A stretch of DNA of 64,000 bases, taken from positions 10,507,401 through 10,571,400 of the forward strand of contig OZ021722.1 in NCBI GenBank assembly GCA_963978545.1, in the 5' to 3' direction. The first letter of the stretch is position 1. Each line of letters opens with the position of its first letter. The notes under the pieces are model-generated. The model was not told the DNA's origin. It saw only the letters and a program-made list of their open reading frames with translations, and made no database searches. Source of the stretch: Linyphia triangularis (lineage: Eukaryota; Arthropoda; Arachnida; Araneae; Linyphiidae). Made by a program: the position numbers and the translations under genes. Below, in pieces: positions 23,606-36,199 of the stretch.

Positions 23606-23672
23606 CTTAATTAAAGATATGATACAGATTGTAACGTAACTTAATTAAAGATATGATACAGATTGTAACGTA
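23606..23672. repeat. 33-bp tandem duplication
   Basis: CTTAATTAAAGATATGATAC followed by AGATTGTAACGTA occurs twice with a period of 34 bp. Both copies appear identical, suggesting a recent duplication. Confidence 0.85.
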
Positions 23673-23688
23673 TGTTAACTGATCTCTA

Positions 23689-23720
23689 GCCTGCCACCCA
23701 ACTCTTGTTGAGTGGCAGGC
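23689..23720. other. GC-rich perfect-looking hairpin
   Basis: A 14-position stem with one C-A mismatch around a TCTT loop: GCCTGCCACCCAAC and GTTGAGTGGCAGGC. It stands out from very AT-rich DNA. It could be a remnant transposon terminus or a small structured RNA; nothing else supports a gene. Confidence 0.5.
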
Positions 23721-24085
23721 AATGTTCATCAAAATACTTTTTCTACTTCGAATTTTGTGAGACTTAATCAAAATGCAAATAAAATATATTGAATTCAATA
23801 TTGATCTAATGCGGTAAAAAACTAGCATGACAAAAAAATTGCAAAAAAAAAGGGAAAAAAATTGTCAGCTACTCGGAACTTTTTCAACAATTGTGCCAAT
23901 ATTGCCATTGATTGATAACATTCCAAACTATTTCGACTTACTTTAAAGGAATGCAGGCATCACAATATCTTCAAATCACATGGTGAACTTGCTTATTTGA
24001 AGTTCCCTAAATTGTATGCATACATTCGTATATTTTGTCTCGCGATTGAAAAGAACTGTACTTGACATTGACTGAAGATTTGCTA

Positions 24086-24319
24086 TACTAAACTTCAACT
24101 TAACTAGACATCACTTTGACTGTCGATCGTCACAGTGCTCATAGGTATTTAATCCATTTTGGCGGAGTGAAGACATAATTCTCGCCAAACCTTATAGCCT
24201 TTTGTTCTGTTGTGGTTTGGCGAACATTATGTCTTCACGCCGCCAAAATGGATTAAATACCTATGAGCACTGTGACGATCTACCGTCTAAGTGATGTCTA
24301 GTTAAGTTGAAGTTTAGTA
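24086..24319. mobile_element. Fold-back MITE FB1, complete (234 bp)
   Basis: Almost the whole element is an inverted repeat. Termini TACTAAACTTCAACTTAACT and its inverse are flanked by TA on both sides. Arms of about 105 bp contain CAGTGCTCATAGGTATTTAA and GCCGCCAAAATGGATT, around a short unique centre (TAGCCTTTTGTTCTG). TA flanks fit a Tc1/mariner-mobilised MITE. Confidence 0.8.
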
Positions 24320-24339
24320 TAGCAAATTTACCTTTTTAA

Positions 24340-24700
24340 AAATTGTTCCATCGGAACTAAGAGGAGCTGCCATCTACCGAAATGCGAATGATACTCTAAT
24401 GCTAGTTATTTCGCATAGATCTCTTTTCTTTTTGAGTTGTCTGTTCTATTCTTTTACAAAATGTCTATGCATTTGGCAACCTATTAAAAGGTAAATGAAA
24501 CTACTCTCTTTATTATTAAAGTGATTTTTTTTTAATTATTTTTTTGCAATATAGTACATAAGTTCGCACATTATTTTTATTTACATTCAATCAATATCGC
24601 TCGATATATAGAGCAATCAGATATATCGAAGGTCTTCTATAAATTACTGATCACTAACTTATACTGAAAAACTCATCACTTTCGCTACACTGATTATAAT
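24340..24700. repeat. Dispersed repeat R3, copy 1
   Basis: Contains GCTGCCATCTACCGAAATGC, the GTTATTTCGCATA block and the AGGTAAATGAAACTACTCT block, which recur at 33110-33540 and in part at 34.25-35.6 kb. Non-coding. Confidence 0.55.
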
Positions 24701-25925
24701 TGCTATACTGATATTAATTCATTTCCAGCAGATGTGACTGAAATAGAAGTTTTATATTCATAGAACAGACCAAATATATTGCAAGAATGCTCTAAAATGC
24801 AAATGTTTTTTTTTTTTAATCAGCACTTAATAACTTCATCCTGAAAAAATACTTTTCTTGATTCCATAATTTTAAAAATCCAATGCTGAAACGCAAACAT
24901 ATACTAAAAACTTATTTGCGGGTAAACAAGCTATTATCGACATACTTAAGAAATGAGCAAATTTAGATACCACAAAATTTAAGTTTCATTTAGAAAAAAA
25001 AAAAAAAGGTTGCATAAGTTTCCTGATTAAAATTTTGTCTTCTTAAATTTTTTAATAAATGATGTAGTATTAGAATATTTAATTAAGTTAAGTATAATAT
25101 TACATAAAAAAAAATACTATTTTAGAAAAGGTGCGGCCCACGCAAGAGGTGAGCAAACATGTTGCGACCTTTTTGCAAAATTTAATGACGAATGTTACTA
25201 TAACCCGTCTGAAAATGAGGCTCAATTTAATATTTCTGTAGAAGTTGTTACACTACGAAGAGACTTATCGAAAAAGAAAACAACATTCAGAAAATCAACG
25301 AATTGAGAGAAATGCCACTAAGAGGTCACACTGGATAGAAACGAACACTTGATATAGGACACACACATTTGAAATCTTTAATTTTAAATGAATTATACTA
25401 AACATTTTTTTAGCAGATGTATTTTGTTAATATATATTTTATAGATGTATCAATATTTTGTAATAAAAGCCATGCTTCTAATTTTTCGTAAAAAATTTGG
25501 ATTTTTTAATATTTTTAATTGTGATATAAGTTCAATATTCATGTTTGCTTGATTTACATTTTTAGTATTAATCAACTCAAAAATATTCTTAAAATTAAAT
25601 ACTTTATTTTTAAATATTTTTTTTTTTTTTCATTTTCTCAAACATTTTTTGAAAAGTTGAATTCCAAAAGTTCAAATAATACTATTTCCGAACATTTTTT
25701 ATTTTTTTTATAAACACTCAAAATTATTTTAAAATCTATACATAGACAATTCAAGAGGGAAAATTAAAAATATATTTAAAAAACACCAGTAAAACTTTTT
25801 AAAAAACACCAGTAAAACATTTTCAATCATTTCTAATAATTCACCGTTTAATGGATCAAGAAAATACCATCACTAAGAAAACTAGACAGACTTTGAAACA
25901 ACACTGCTAAAAAACAACTGTCGTG
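24700..25925. other. No gene seen
   Basis: AT-rich. A slightly coding-like patch at about 25130-25330 (GGTGCGGCCCACGCAAGAGG) has no open frame of useful length. No repeat boundary was recognised. Confidence 0.4.
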
Positions 25926-25929
25926 ATGG

Positions 25930-26532
25930 CTAATTATTCATATTCAATATAGAAAGCTTTAATGCAAGACTGTCTGGAGTAGGGCTTTCAGATGGTGAAA
26001 CCATGAATTGGAGAACTGCATTATAGGTAGGATGTGCGCCACCCAAGCATAGTCGAAGATCTATTCTTTTAAATGAAGGATTTGAACCATTCGAAGGAGG
26101 CGGATTTTCAATACCTTTCACATTCCTTTCTTGAATTAGCATGGTTTCATGCTTGGAAGGCGGGGCCATGCCGATGTAAGGTGCACGAGATTTGTCGTTG
26201 AATGGACCCAAACCGTATTGTAACGACATGATATGATCCGTGGTGCCGTATGGTGCATGAACCATGTTGTGCATAAGAGATGGCGGAGGTTGAGAAGTTA
26301 TCTTGTTGTACTGAAGAGCAGAGCCGTAAGAAGGATGCCTTCCATTCCAAGAAGAAGCCATGTCTTTTTTCATTGGATAAGCCATGCCATCGTTTGTAGG
26401 AGGAGGTATGCCGCGAACCATTAACTGATAAGCCATACCATTGTTTATTGGAGGAGGCATGCTGGACTGATAAGCCCTGCTATAGTTCGTTGGGGGAGGT
26501 ATGTTGGGAACCATTAACTGATAAGCCATGCC
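25930..26532 (-). CDS. 3' part of a Pro/Met/Tyr-rich repeat protein, 5' side lost at a transposon end
   Basis: Not recognised. About 200 codons are open, ending at 25930. The N-terminal side has imperfect repeats of the type GMAYQLMVPNIPPPTN, AYQSSMPPPINN, GMAYQLMVRGIPPPTND, GMAYP; the rest is Pro-, Met-, Tyr- and His-rich (TSQPPPSLMHNMVHAPYGTT, RAPYIGMAPPSKHE) and ends ALKLSILNMNN. The composition suggests a disordered or structural low-complexity protein; no signal peptide or membrane segment is visible. The open frame continues upstream to 26577, but those residues are encoded by the inverted terminus of a hAT element starting at 26533 (CAGGGCCGCCGACAGG). The gene is therefore interrupted or truncated there and no native start is identifiable. 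It may be a relic. Confidence 0.5.
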   Translation of the reverse strand, partial: GMAYQLMVPNIPPPTNYSRAYQSSMPPPINNGMAYQLMVRGIPPPTNDGMAYPMKKDMASSWNGRHPSYGSALQYNKITSQPPPSLMHNMVHAPYGTTDHIMSLQYGLGPFNDKSRAPYIGMAPPSKHETMLIQERNVKGIENPPPSNGSNPSFKRIDLRLCLGGAHPTYNAVLQFMVSPSESPTPDSLALKLSILNMNN

Positions 26533-27324
26533 CAGGGCCGCCGACAGGATTTTCGGGCCCCTATGCAACTGCACCACGGGCCCCCTCCCCCCCCCTTATC
26601 TCCCCCATTTACATATACTGCTGTCCATACTAAAAAGAAAATATTTCCACAGCAGTTATTAATTTGGAAATTAGCGGGGTGGGGTTATAAATAGAGATTC
26701 GTATATAACAAGGGCCATTAGACCAAGACGTCGGAGCCGCATGAGGTTCTTCTTATGGATATTTGTGATATTAAAGTTCTAACTAATTCAACCTAAGAAA
26801 AAACTAAAACAATAAATGGTGATACATTCTTTTTTTGGGTAAACTCATTATAAACTAACTGCTTAATCTCAAACCTTAAAAAATAAAAAAAAGGCGAAGA
26901 AACACAGAAATGAGTGGCGTAGATTGGTAACATTAATATCAATACCAACTTAAAGTCAGCGCTCCCTGGTATCTTCTCAGTGGAAATATGGAACAACAAG
27001 AATGCGGTAATTGGAGTGATCCCCACAATGCGTCACAGTTACATTTGCATCGAGCTCTTGTTGACGTTCGCTGTTCTCCCGTATCCAACTGAGGTAGATA
27101 GCATCTTTTGTTGTTAACTTTTCACGATTATGCGTCGTGTTAAAAAGTCCTTTGCCTTTGTTTTTGATGTACTATATTGGGAATACATGTCCTCGACTTC
27201 GTCCAAAAGGAAGAGAAAAATCGTGAATTTAAGAAAGAATGAACTGAAATATATACGTTAATTCCAAGAAAAGTGAACTACTGACTTTTGTTTCATCTGC
27301 CATGATTTTTAAATTCTTTATATT

Positions 27325-27640
27325 AACTTCGATTTTGTGTGTGTGTGTGTGTTGTACCGGCCGGGCATATCTGAAAAGGCCTAATATAACCCACTTGCCG
27401 TAATCCAATCAGTCTGAAACTTGTCAGGTAGATTCATTGTCGATGAAAATGCATTTTATTGAAACTTTGGGGCTCTCACCGCCACAAAAAGATTGTTTTT
27501 ACTCACACTTCTATAATCGCTTTGGAATTCATATAAATCCCATTTAATCAATCATGGTTGAAACTCTTTCCTGGTGCCGAAATTGTTAAATAAATAATAT
27601 ATAATTGGATTTGAATGCATAAATTCATTATGGACTGTGG
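27325..27640 (+). repeat. Dispersed repeat F, copy 2
   Basis: Matches 53385-53665: TTAACTTCGATTTT, GGCCTAATAT, GATGAAAATGCATT, TTTGGAATTCATATAAATCC and the GAAACTCTTTCCTG block. It includes a (GT)n tract at 27338-27351. Confidence 0.6.
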
Positions 27641-27649
27641 TTCAGTAAA

Positions 27650-30530
27650 TTTAACGTTGCGGTGGGTAGCAAAGCTGTAAGTGAAACAGTTTTAATTGAT
27701 CATTGCCAGAGGAGGTCAAAGGGACTTTTTAACTATAAGAGAAGATAATATGGGCACCCCTCACCCTTCCATTTTAAGGGGTCATCTATTTTTAAAGATG
27801 GTAATTTATATTTTATAAAATTCAAGTATAAATATGGAAACTAATTTTAAAATATCAAAAATTTTAATAAATATGTTTGTAAACCCTAAAATTTATAAAT
27901 GGCTTTTAGTTGACAAAAGAAAGCAAAAGAAGAGAGTTTTGAAGGAGGAAATTAAAATTTAATATATCAAAAGCTTAATTTACTAATAAATATCAAGTAA
28001 TTAAATAAAACAACCTGATTTTCAATCACATAGCAAAGTAAATATTGGAGTACCAGTAGATAACTAATTATAATTAATAATAAGAATACTACGGCCTATT
28101 TTTTTAAAAAACTTTCAAGCTTTAAAATTAAAAACCAAAGAAGGAAATGAAATGTGCAGTTAGAGTGACAGTTGAAGTTCACAGAGAGTCAACATCTGAG
28201 CCAAGCCCCACCACCCCTTGATAATTTTTCTAATATACTTTACAACTAATTGAAGAAATCCAATGTATTGCCTTAATTTTTTCGTTTCAATAAAAGTTAA
28301 AAGATAGAATAAGATAAGTTAAAACAACATTTTAATATTTTCATAAAAGTAAAAAAAGAAAATACTTATAATCGTTTAGAAACATTGTAATTTACTTGAA
28401 TTAATGTTTAACAGCCTAATTAAAATCAATAAAGTAAAATGTTTAAGACAATTTAAAACATGCCATATTTCTACTTTCATATTAACGTTTGTCAAAATAA
28501 AATTTCAAATTTAGTTGTTGAATAAAATCCGTTTGAAAGTCATTCTTTTGTTAAAAATTGACGGCTTTGTTTTAGATATTAAATGTATATAAAAAAAATA
28601 TTAAATAATTCACTTTTCCTTCGCTGCGAAAAGGTGTTTTTAAAACTTTTGTTCAGAAAGCAATATTAAAATAAAATATATATCTTACAAAGGATACATT
28701 ATTTTCATTTAGTTAATTAATTAGGTATTTCAGCAAATATCTAATCAAAAAATACTTCATTGTCAGACTTCAGTTAGCAATTAAAAATAGATGTACGATA
28801 ATAAATGTTTTGTCAAATACTATTTTTCTTACTTCATTGGATTATGAAAAATTTAGTTAGTTCCAAATAAAACCTATTTTGCTTCATTTCCAGTTTATCG
28901 TCAAGTCAAAATCTCGATGGTGATTCAACAGAATTGATGGTAGCCACAAATTTATTTATAAATATATAAAAATGAACTTTCTCACTTACCACAATTATCA
29001 CCAATACTGCCAAAATACCGTAAAGTAGACTAGGAATTAATTTAAATGAAAAAAATATATATATCGCAGAACCACGAAGCGTATTAAGTATAGTACCAAC
29101 GCAACAATAGTTAAAATTGTGAACTGTAACCATATAACTTCTATCTGGGTGTCACGTACTTGTCAGTCTGTGACTGACTGACTGATTTGGTTTCTGCGGA
29201 GTACCAACGGCCGGAACGGCCGTGCAACCTCCGGGCTATTTGTGGGAAAAAACATAACCATTCATACTGTTACATATGTGTTGTCAGTCTGTGTCTGTTC
29301 GCCTGTTGATATATCCTACTGGACCACCCCATACCATCCTGCAAACCCCCAAGCAATGGTTTGGAGAATGGCCTTTCATGGAAAGCATCAAAACCCCTGC
29401 TTTTAAAATTCCAACTGGAGACGCAATTAGTTTATGGCCACCCCCTGGGTCCTGTCTATTGCAGAATTTGGAACAGAGTCATCGATAACATCGAGCATAG
29501 CTTTGTAAATTCTCCCCTGTCTCACCCTGAGGCAAACGTTCTGGGAGGTAAAGTGATATGGCGACATCTAGAGCAAATAACCCTATTCTCTCACGCGATC
29601 GTAAGATCATGTCTACTATTTTTTCTCCAAATGCCTACTATTCTCTTGTGAAACTTGGAAAGGCAATATTACACTTTATATATTGCGTTTTCCATTATGA
29701 GCAAAATCTAAAATGTTCTACAGAAATGGTTAATGTAACTTTTTTTAACGAAGCAATTACTTAAGAAAAAATTAGGAAAATGTTATTTTAAAATGTATTA
29801 CTTTAAACTTTGATGTGCAACAAATGAACTTGTATTAGTTGAAAAATCAATAATATAACTAAAATTGGAAAACATTTTTAAATATTCCGGACGTTTTAAT
29901 CGTGAATTAAAAAAAAACAGTTGTGAAAAACATGATTATTGTATAACAAATCTTTATTTTACCGACTCTGAATAGATAAGAAGTAATGGAACTAAGTTTT
30001 TTTTTTAAAAAAGTATGCTTAATACCACAGAATTTTGTTGAACAATTTTTACAAGTCGTAAGTGTTTATAAAATTTTAAATACATTGAAATGTCCATATT
30101 TTTTTTAATCAATGTATTATATTATATTAAATTAAATTAAAAAAAAAAAAAAAGTTTGATAAAATCGAATACATTTTGAATTTTATTGAAATAAGTCTTT
30201 CTCACAAATGCTTGAAATCAAGGAAAAGAAAAGTTAAGAAATTTTTTTATATTTTAATATTAATAGCAATTCGTAAAAGTTATTAATAGAGACTGCAAAT
30301 ATGAAAAAAAATTAGAATGAGGGGAAAAATGCGAATTATTAAAAAAAAATGCGATTTTTTTTTTTAAACTAAAAATCACCCCTCAATATATTCTAAGAAA
30401 TATTTTCCTTTAAATACAATTGTACAAATGTATAGCGACAGAATCTTAAAATCTTGAGCTGAACGTTTTGGCAAATAATAATAATAATAATAAATAAATA
30501 ATATTTGTACTCATGAGGGAACGTGGCGTC
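27650..30530. other. No gene seen
   Basis: AT-rich DNA. A GC-richer island at about 29140-29620 contains CGGCCGGAACGGCCG (an inverted repeat) and overlapping open frames of 70-96 codons without recognisable motifs or splice support. An open frame at 28906-29133 (minus) has hydrophobic stretches, probably from AT-rich composition. Confidence 0.4.
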
Positions 30531-30534
30531 CAAG

Positions 30535-31176
30535 CAGGGCCTGACCATGACAAGTTGGGGCCAAGGTCCGGACACATTTTGAGGCCCCTCTTATGCTCAT
30601 ATTTAAAAGCGTGATTTATTGGAAATGGGCTTGACACAAAGTCGAATGAATTAACATTAATTATAGAAAGAGTTGAAAATTAATGTTAAAAAAAAAAAAC
30701 TTTTAGGAAACAGTATTATCACAAATTAAGAAACAAATTTCAAATAATCAAATTTATAAATCAAAAGAGGAGAGACTTTGTTATGCATAGCATTGCATTT
30801 CACTATCACAATGTGTAGTAATATCCGTGAAAACAATATCTGCAGCATTAATCACAACTTCAGAGTCGACATTTGATGATTTCTCAATAAATTTGTCAAG
30901 ACTTCCTTTCAATTTTGTTTCCCTCAATCTTTCAAGAAAGCTTGTTTTTTACGTTTTTAAATTATGGTTTGGTTTATCTGAATAAATACATTCTGGGATA
31001 CGGTTGAAGATCAATACAAAATGATTTTTTTGTAAATTTTTTTTATACAGATTATAAACGATATTAACATAGCTTTTATGAAACAAAAGTTATCGGTTTA
31101 CAGCCAATTTCGGGGCCCCCTAAAATTATGGGTTCAAAGCCCTGGCCTTGTGGGCCTAGGCGATGATCAGGGCCTA
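30535..31176. mobile_element. hAT-type non-autonomous element (642 bp)
   Basis: The left end CAGGGCCTGACCATG and the inverse right end (TAGGCCCTGATCATCG on the opposite strand) are related. They are flanked by 8-bp repeats CGTCCAAG (30527-30534) and CGTCCATG (31177-31184), one mismatch. The duplication length and CAGGG-type end fit hAT. Subterminal GGGGCCC motifs occur near both ends. No coding capacity. Confidence 0.65.
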
Positions 31177-31952
31177 CGTCCATGAGCATGTGGCGGGCAC
31201 ATAAACAATTAGCGTATTGATGATTATGTAGTTTTAATTTAAATATAACATATTTGTTCTATTGGGACAACAATCGACGGGGCCCTTTCAAAGTTCAATG
31301 CTTGATGTATAATTCTTGTTTGTTTAGATTTTTTTTAACGTTGCGCGACGTACTTGTAAAGCACACCACAGAAAATTATTTATTTCTAGTACTTATACAC
31401 AATTTGGGTGGGTATTAACATACTAAAATTATTGTTTACTATATTTTATTATTACGTTGTATTTTGGGGGCCCGAGTCTCCTCGGGCATACTTGATGTTT
31501 ATAACGTGTTTGTTTATTCCTAAAAAATTATAATGAACTCTCGTCTATGAAATGACAATTAATAACTTTTGCATGTACTTAAATGAAGTTTCACGTTTAA
31601 GAATAAATATCGTATTTTATATGGCACGGGGCCCTCAAAAAGATCCATAAGGCATGGGTCATCAAAGGCCACTTTTTAGATTAATTCTTACTTCATACTA
31701 AACCTTTGTCCACGAAATAACACTAATTTTTTCAATAAATATTGTTTGCCTTTGAGGTCAGAGCTCGTCAGGGGCCCCTTGGAGGTTTATCAGTATTCAC
31801 TAGAACCAAAAAGATTGTTTACTAAGCGTCAAAAGAACAACAAAAAGTAAAAATTGGATGACTCCCACTCTGATAAAGCAGACACCCAGTACAACTGTTC
31901 CCCATAGTCTCACCCTCCACTTGTGGTTTGTGTCTGTTGGACGGTGTAGCAA

Positions 31953-31955
31953 CAA

Positions 31956-31988
<33 letters not shown>
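31953..31988. repeat. Poly-A tract
   Basis: An A run of about 30 bp near the right hAT-type terminus; poly-C runs follow at 32046-32058 and 32120-32131. Confidence 0.8.
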
Positions 31989-31990
<2 letters not shown>

Positions 31991-32257
31991 TCGTATATTG
32001 CGGGCCCTACTTCGCGAAGCGGGCCCTTATCATTTGCACTGTTTTGCCCCCCCCCCCCACCCTGTCGGCGGCCCTGAGTAGAATAATAGAAATATCTGTG
32101 CCATCCATAGCATTACAGATCCCCCCCCCCCCATCTAAAATGCTTTTAATATTTTCTTTTCCCTACTTTGTAATTAACTGTAATGAATAATTCTTAAAAT
32201 AGTACATATTTACAATTCCTAAGGTTACTCAGAGATATATTTTCATAACATACCTTC

Positions 32258-32500
32258 TTAATCATCATCGATTATGTCTCTATCTTCGTTCATGATTGGT
32301 GCGGTGTGACAGGTAATTGTGTTTTTCTTGTTACCTAAAAAGTTTTCCTTAGCATTTCCCTCAAACTGGATGTCACGTGAATTTTTCTTGAAAGCTCTTC
32401 TACTTTTCTTTTCGTTTTTAGTAGTTGAATGTTCTGAATATCTGTCGAAGATGACAGTAACATTGTATCCATTATTTGAAGCAATATAGTTACAATACAT
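32258..32500 (-). pseudogene. Fragment of an uncharacterised multicopy invertebrate protein family
   Basis: An 80-codon open frame contains NGYNVTVIFDRYSEHSTTK, then RRAFKKNSRDIQFEGN and KENFLGNKKN. The spacing FD-x-Y...STK...RR...DIxF...FLxNxxN resembles, from memory, a protein family found in many copies in arthropod and cnidarian genomes, of unknown function and often mobile-associated. After GNKKN the similarity stops and the sequence becomes acidic (NEDRDIIDDD), suggesting a frameshift or truncation. No complete gene surrounds it. Confidence 0.35.
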
Positions 32501-33109
32501 ATTTAAAAAATTTCCATAATTTAAATCATTTTATTTTACATCCCAATTTATTTTACATATGAGAAGATATCACTAAAAAAAAAATACCCCCCCCCCCCCA
32601 ATTTCGTTTAGAAAAATAAAATTCCTAATTAATCTAAGCAGTGATAAAATTGTGAATGAGATTTATTTGTTTCATTTTTAAATCAAATTTGCAAGTAGCG
32701 AAGAATTTTTTATTTTTTTTTAACTTGTCCTTGATATTTTTCAACATTAATTATCTTTAACTCATTCAGTTGTCTGAAATTTCCATTTATAAGGATTATT
32801 TTTTTTTTCTGTTACATTTCCACAAGTGACTACACTGAAATACCAAAATTTTTATGGAGAAAATATAAGTTTGAAAATGTTTATGTTGAGTAATGAAAAT
32901 TTCGCACTGAAATCAATAAGCATTATTTATATGTTCAAATGAATAATTTAAAACCATACTATACTTTTTCTAAAAGTTTAACCACTTTTCTCCAATTCAT
33001 TTTAATTGTCGATATTAATGTATTTTGAAATTTGCACTCCTTCCTCCACCCCTCTTTTTTTTAAAAAAAAAGTCCAGTCATTGTTAATTTGCGTTTCCTC
33101 ACTTTTACT

Positions 33110-33650
33110 ACTCACGAGCCGCTACTGGTAACTGCTAGTTATTTCGCATATACCTTTTTTCTTTGAAATCTCAGAAAAAGATTTAGTATTCTATTCTTTT
33201 GCAAAATGTGTATACACTTACCGACATATTAAAAGGTAAATGAAACTACTCTTTATTAGAAAAAGAAAAAATCATTTTAATAAGTTTTATTTTTAATGAA
33301 GTATATATAGGTTCGTATATTATTTTTAATTTTTATACATTCAATATCGCTCGAGTACAACTTTTTCTATAAATTAAATTCTGTCAAACGCCCTCGTTAA
33401 CATCATGAATTTAAATTACCATTCCAATAAGGTCTTCATTAAAGCGGACAACCTGAAGAAAATTTTATTTTCAACCTTAAAGAGGTGCTGCCATCTATTG
33501 ATCACTAACTTATACTAAAAACTCTTCAATTTCGATACTGATTATAATTTAGGGTAGTAAATAACAATTAAATATAGTCGAATAATTTTGTTAGATTACT
33601 AAATGCTGTTGGAAAATTAGTATATATAAACAAAGGTCCCGATTTGGGGT
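33110..33650. repeat. Dispersed repeat R3, copy 2
   Basis: Shares the GTTATTTCGCATA, AGGTAAATGAAACTACTC, GTGCTGCCATCTATTGATCA and GATTATAAT blocks with 24340-24700 and 34.25-35.6 kb. Non-coding. Confidence 0.55.
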
Positions 33651-33777
33651 AGAGGGGGACCATCACAAATGCAATTTTTTACAGGTCATATTCATTAATT
33701 TCAAACATATATGCTTTGATTGAAATGCGATATGTACTTTTATTTTACATTTCAAAAATGCAGGGAGGGGGGGGGGG

Positions 33778-34160
33778 GGGCGTGGTAGCGAGTTTTCTAT
33801 AAAAATTTCAGTAGGAATTTTGGGGGGAGTTGCATTATTTTCAAGAACATTTAAGGTCCAAATATTTGAGGCTTTGAAGCCGACGTAGGCTCCTAACATC
33901 GGCTTTCTTCCCAAAGCATGTTGTTTCTTCAAAAATGTAATAACTTTTCAAGCAATGTAGCACTGAAACAATTATACTATTTTGGAACCTAATAGGTGAA
34001 TTTTCTAATATCCATTTTTCACCTGGAGCCAATAAGGCACGAGGTCGGCGGGGAGGGAGGATTTGCAGGGCTTTCAAATTGTTTAAGTACAAATTTAGGA
34101 AGGAAAAAAAATTAAGAATTATTTGGAATTTATTAGAGCGATTGTGTATTTTGTTATTAC
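33778..34160. repeat. Dispersed repeat R4, copy 1
   Basis: Begins GCGAGTTTTCTATAAAAATTT, with GGAATTTTGGGGGG, GAAGCCGACGTAGGCTCCTA and ACATCGGCTTTCTTCCCAAA. The same order of blocks is found at 36.2, 37.7, 51.8, 52.5 and 55.6 kb. Confidence 0.6.
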
Positions 34161-34229
34161 TTTCGCTTATTCAGTTCCCCGATCTAAAAGCATTTTACTT
34201 GACATCTATAAAAAAAAAAAAAAAAAAAA

Positions 34230-35600
34230 ATCGCTTGCGAATTGGGCATTTTTAAAACCGTTCCATCGGCATCGAGAAGTGCTGCCAATCTGCCGAAATG
34301 TGAAGAATACTTTCACGATGCATCTCATGATAAATTATTTGTCTAGTGGACACAATTTCTTTCGAAGAATCAAACTCTATCAAGCTTAAATTCCGACTGC
34401 GATGATTCAAAAATACCATTTTACATCACTAAAACAAACAAGCTCCACTTCATAACAGCCCAACTATTCATTTTTGACACTACGAAGTGCTGCCATCTAT
34501 TAAACACATACTCAGGCTAAAACACACAAATTCCGATATGCTGATTATAATATAAGGTGGTCATTAACAGTTTAAATAGTCGGAATAATTTTGGTAGAGC
34601 AACGACATGCTGTCGAGCCATAAAAATGTTGAATTTACGGAGGTTCATAGGAGAAGAGGGGGGGGGGGGGGATCATCACAAATGCATACGAAATTTTTGA
34701 AGTGCGCACGACAGACAGACGGAAGTAAATTTTTTTTTAAGACTCGTATTCGTTATCATTGACGACGATTCGAATGACAGGCCACAACGATTTCTCTAAA
34801 AAAAAAAATATTGGATAATAATTTCAGGAACATTGTAAAATTTTTGGAATTTATCCCTTCAATTACTTTGAACATTTAAGAATACTTCATTAACGGAACT
34901 ACATTTAACGTTGAAGTTGTATGCCTGCCAAACACAACATAAGATCTTCCTCGAGTATCGATTACAGGACGTGCTCCCATCTACGAAATCGCTGGTCTGC
35001 CATCCGATTCCTCCACAGAACACAGACTACTTTAGCAAAGAATGCACTTAGGAATACTTCTTCCCAACGAATTTGATTAGTTAATAAAAATTCATATAAA
35101 AAAATTGTACAAAAGTAATTTAATTGCGGAATTAAGACGATTAAATTTGAGGGGGGAAAAAAATTCTCTCGGGCAGAGTTTACCTTACGATACGTCCTGC
35201 GAAGTGCTGCCATCTACCGAAATAACTTCCAAGATGCGAGGACATTTAGCTCATAAAGCAACATAGGAGTATAATAGACATTTTGAAAGCAGATGTAAAA
35301 AGATATTTCAGTAAAATTATAGCAGACTGTGGGGATAAACCATTCCAAAATCCATTCTGACATAGTCGTCTTCATTAAACTTAAAATGGATGACTACAGA
35401 CTTCAAAATGGTCTACTCACTTTCAAAAAGAAGTGCTGCCATCTATTGACCAATATTTACTCTAGACAAGATCAATTAAGTGATGCACTAAATATCATTT
35501 CGGGGAATCTATCGAATAATTTTGCAAGAACGAAGACGACATGTTGTTGCTGTACCAAAATTAAAATATAGAATAATCGAAACAGGACTAAGACGGAGAT
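34230..35600. repeat. R3-related diverged repeat array
   Basis: A GAAGTGCTGCCATCTA-like box recurs at about 34282, 34489, 34973, 35206 and 35437, i.e. at intervals of about 207, 484, 233 and 231 bp. Adjacent blocks (GATTATAATATAAGGTGGTC) match 33.5 kb. This looks like an old tandem array of about 230 bp per unit. A run of 12-13 G lies at 34659-34671. Confidence 0.5.
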
Positions 35601-36199
35601 TCAGAAAAAGGGATCACCACAAAAGCATTGGGAAAACTGTTAAACAAAGGCCTGATATACCATTGGGACCGATATGAAAATTGATTATTGGAAATCTAAC
35701 TACTGTATTATTACTTGATGCTGCACTTTTTTTTACCAAACCAAATTTTTTGGAAATTATTTTATCATGTGAAAGTAACCTCGAAGTACATAAATTAGTA
35801 AAACAGATCGAAAAGTAAGTTTTAAAGAAAGGTTTTCATCTTTTTGGAAGTAGACTATGCTTCGTATCGAGTATAATCTCAAATTATTATATCAGGCCTT
35901 GTTAACAACATACTTGGCATAGAATATGCGCATTAACACATGCAACGAGGCTTCAATTCTTTTAAAACGATCGTACATTGCTTTAAAAAAAAAAACTCGT
36001 GAATTTCAATTCAATGAATATAACTTCAATCGATGAATAAAACGAGAGTGGACAGAACGGGTAACTTGCAAGGAAACTGATAAAAACTGCAAGGACATCG
36101 TAAGTCAGTACCTATTAAATGCTTTTGTGAAAAACATTGAGTAGGAGGTAAGGATTTTTTTTTCTTCTTTACACAAAAGGAGTGTCTTTGCAATTGCAG

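Larger units (their letters stand above)
26533..32076. mobile_element. Possible large hAT element or two separate hAT ends (CAGGGCCGCCGACAGG)
   Basis: CAGGGCCGCCGACAGG at 26533 and its inverse CCTGTCGGCGGCCCTG ending at 32076 are matched termini. Both are followed inward by GGGCCC-type subterminal repeats; further GGGGCCC boxes occur at about 31278, 31467, 31628 and 31772. The flanking 8-bp sequences (GCCATGCC and AGTAGAAT) do not match, so this may be one old or rearranged element, or two unrelated copies. The interior has other repeats (27.3-27.6 kb, 30.5-31.2 kb) and no recognisable transposase. Confidence 0.4.

Noticed and set aside
26985..27215. Possible transposase exon on the minus strand (pieces such as LDEVEDMYSQYSTSK and AIYLSWIRENSERQQE)
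   Set aside because: Pieces are in different frames, broken by stops, and not clearly matched to any family.
29276..29764. Three overlapping plus-strand open frames of 68-96 codons
   Set aside because: No motif, splice support or coherent single frame, although the DNA is somewhat GC-richer.
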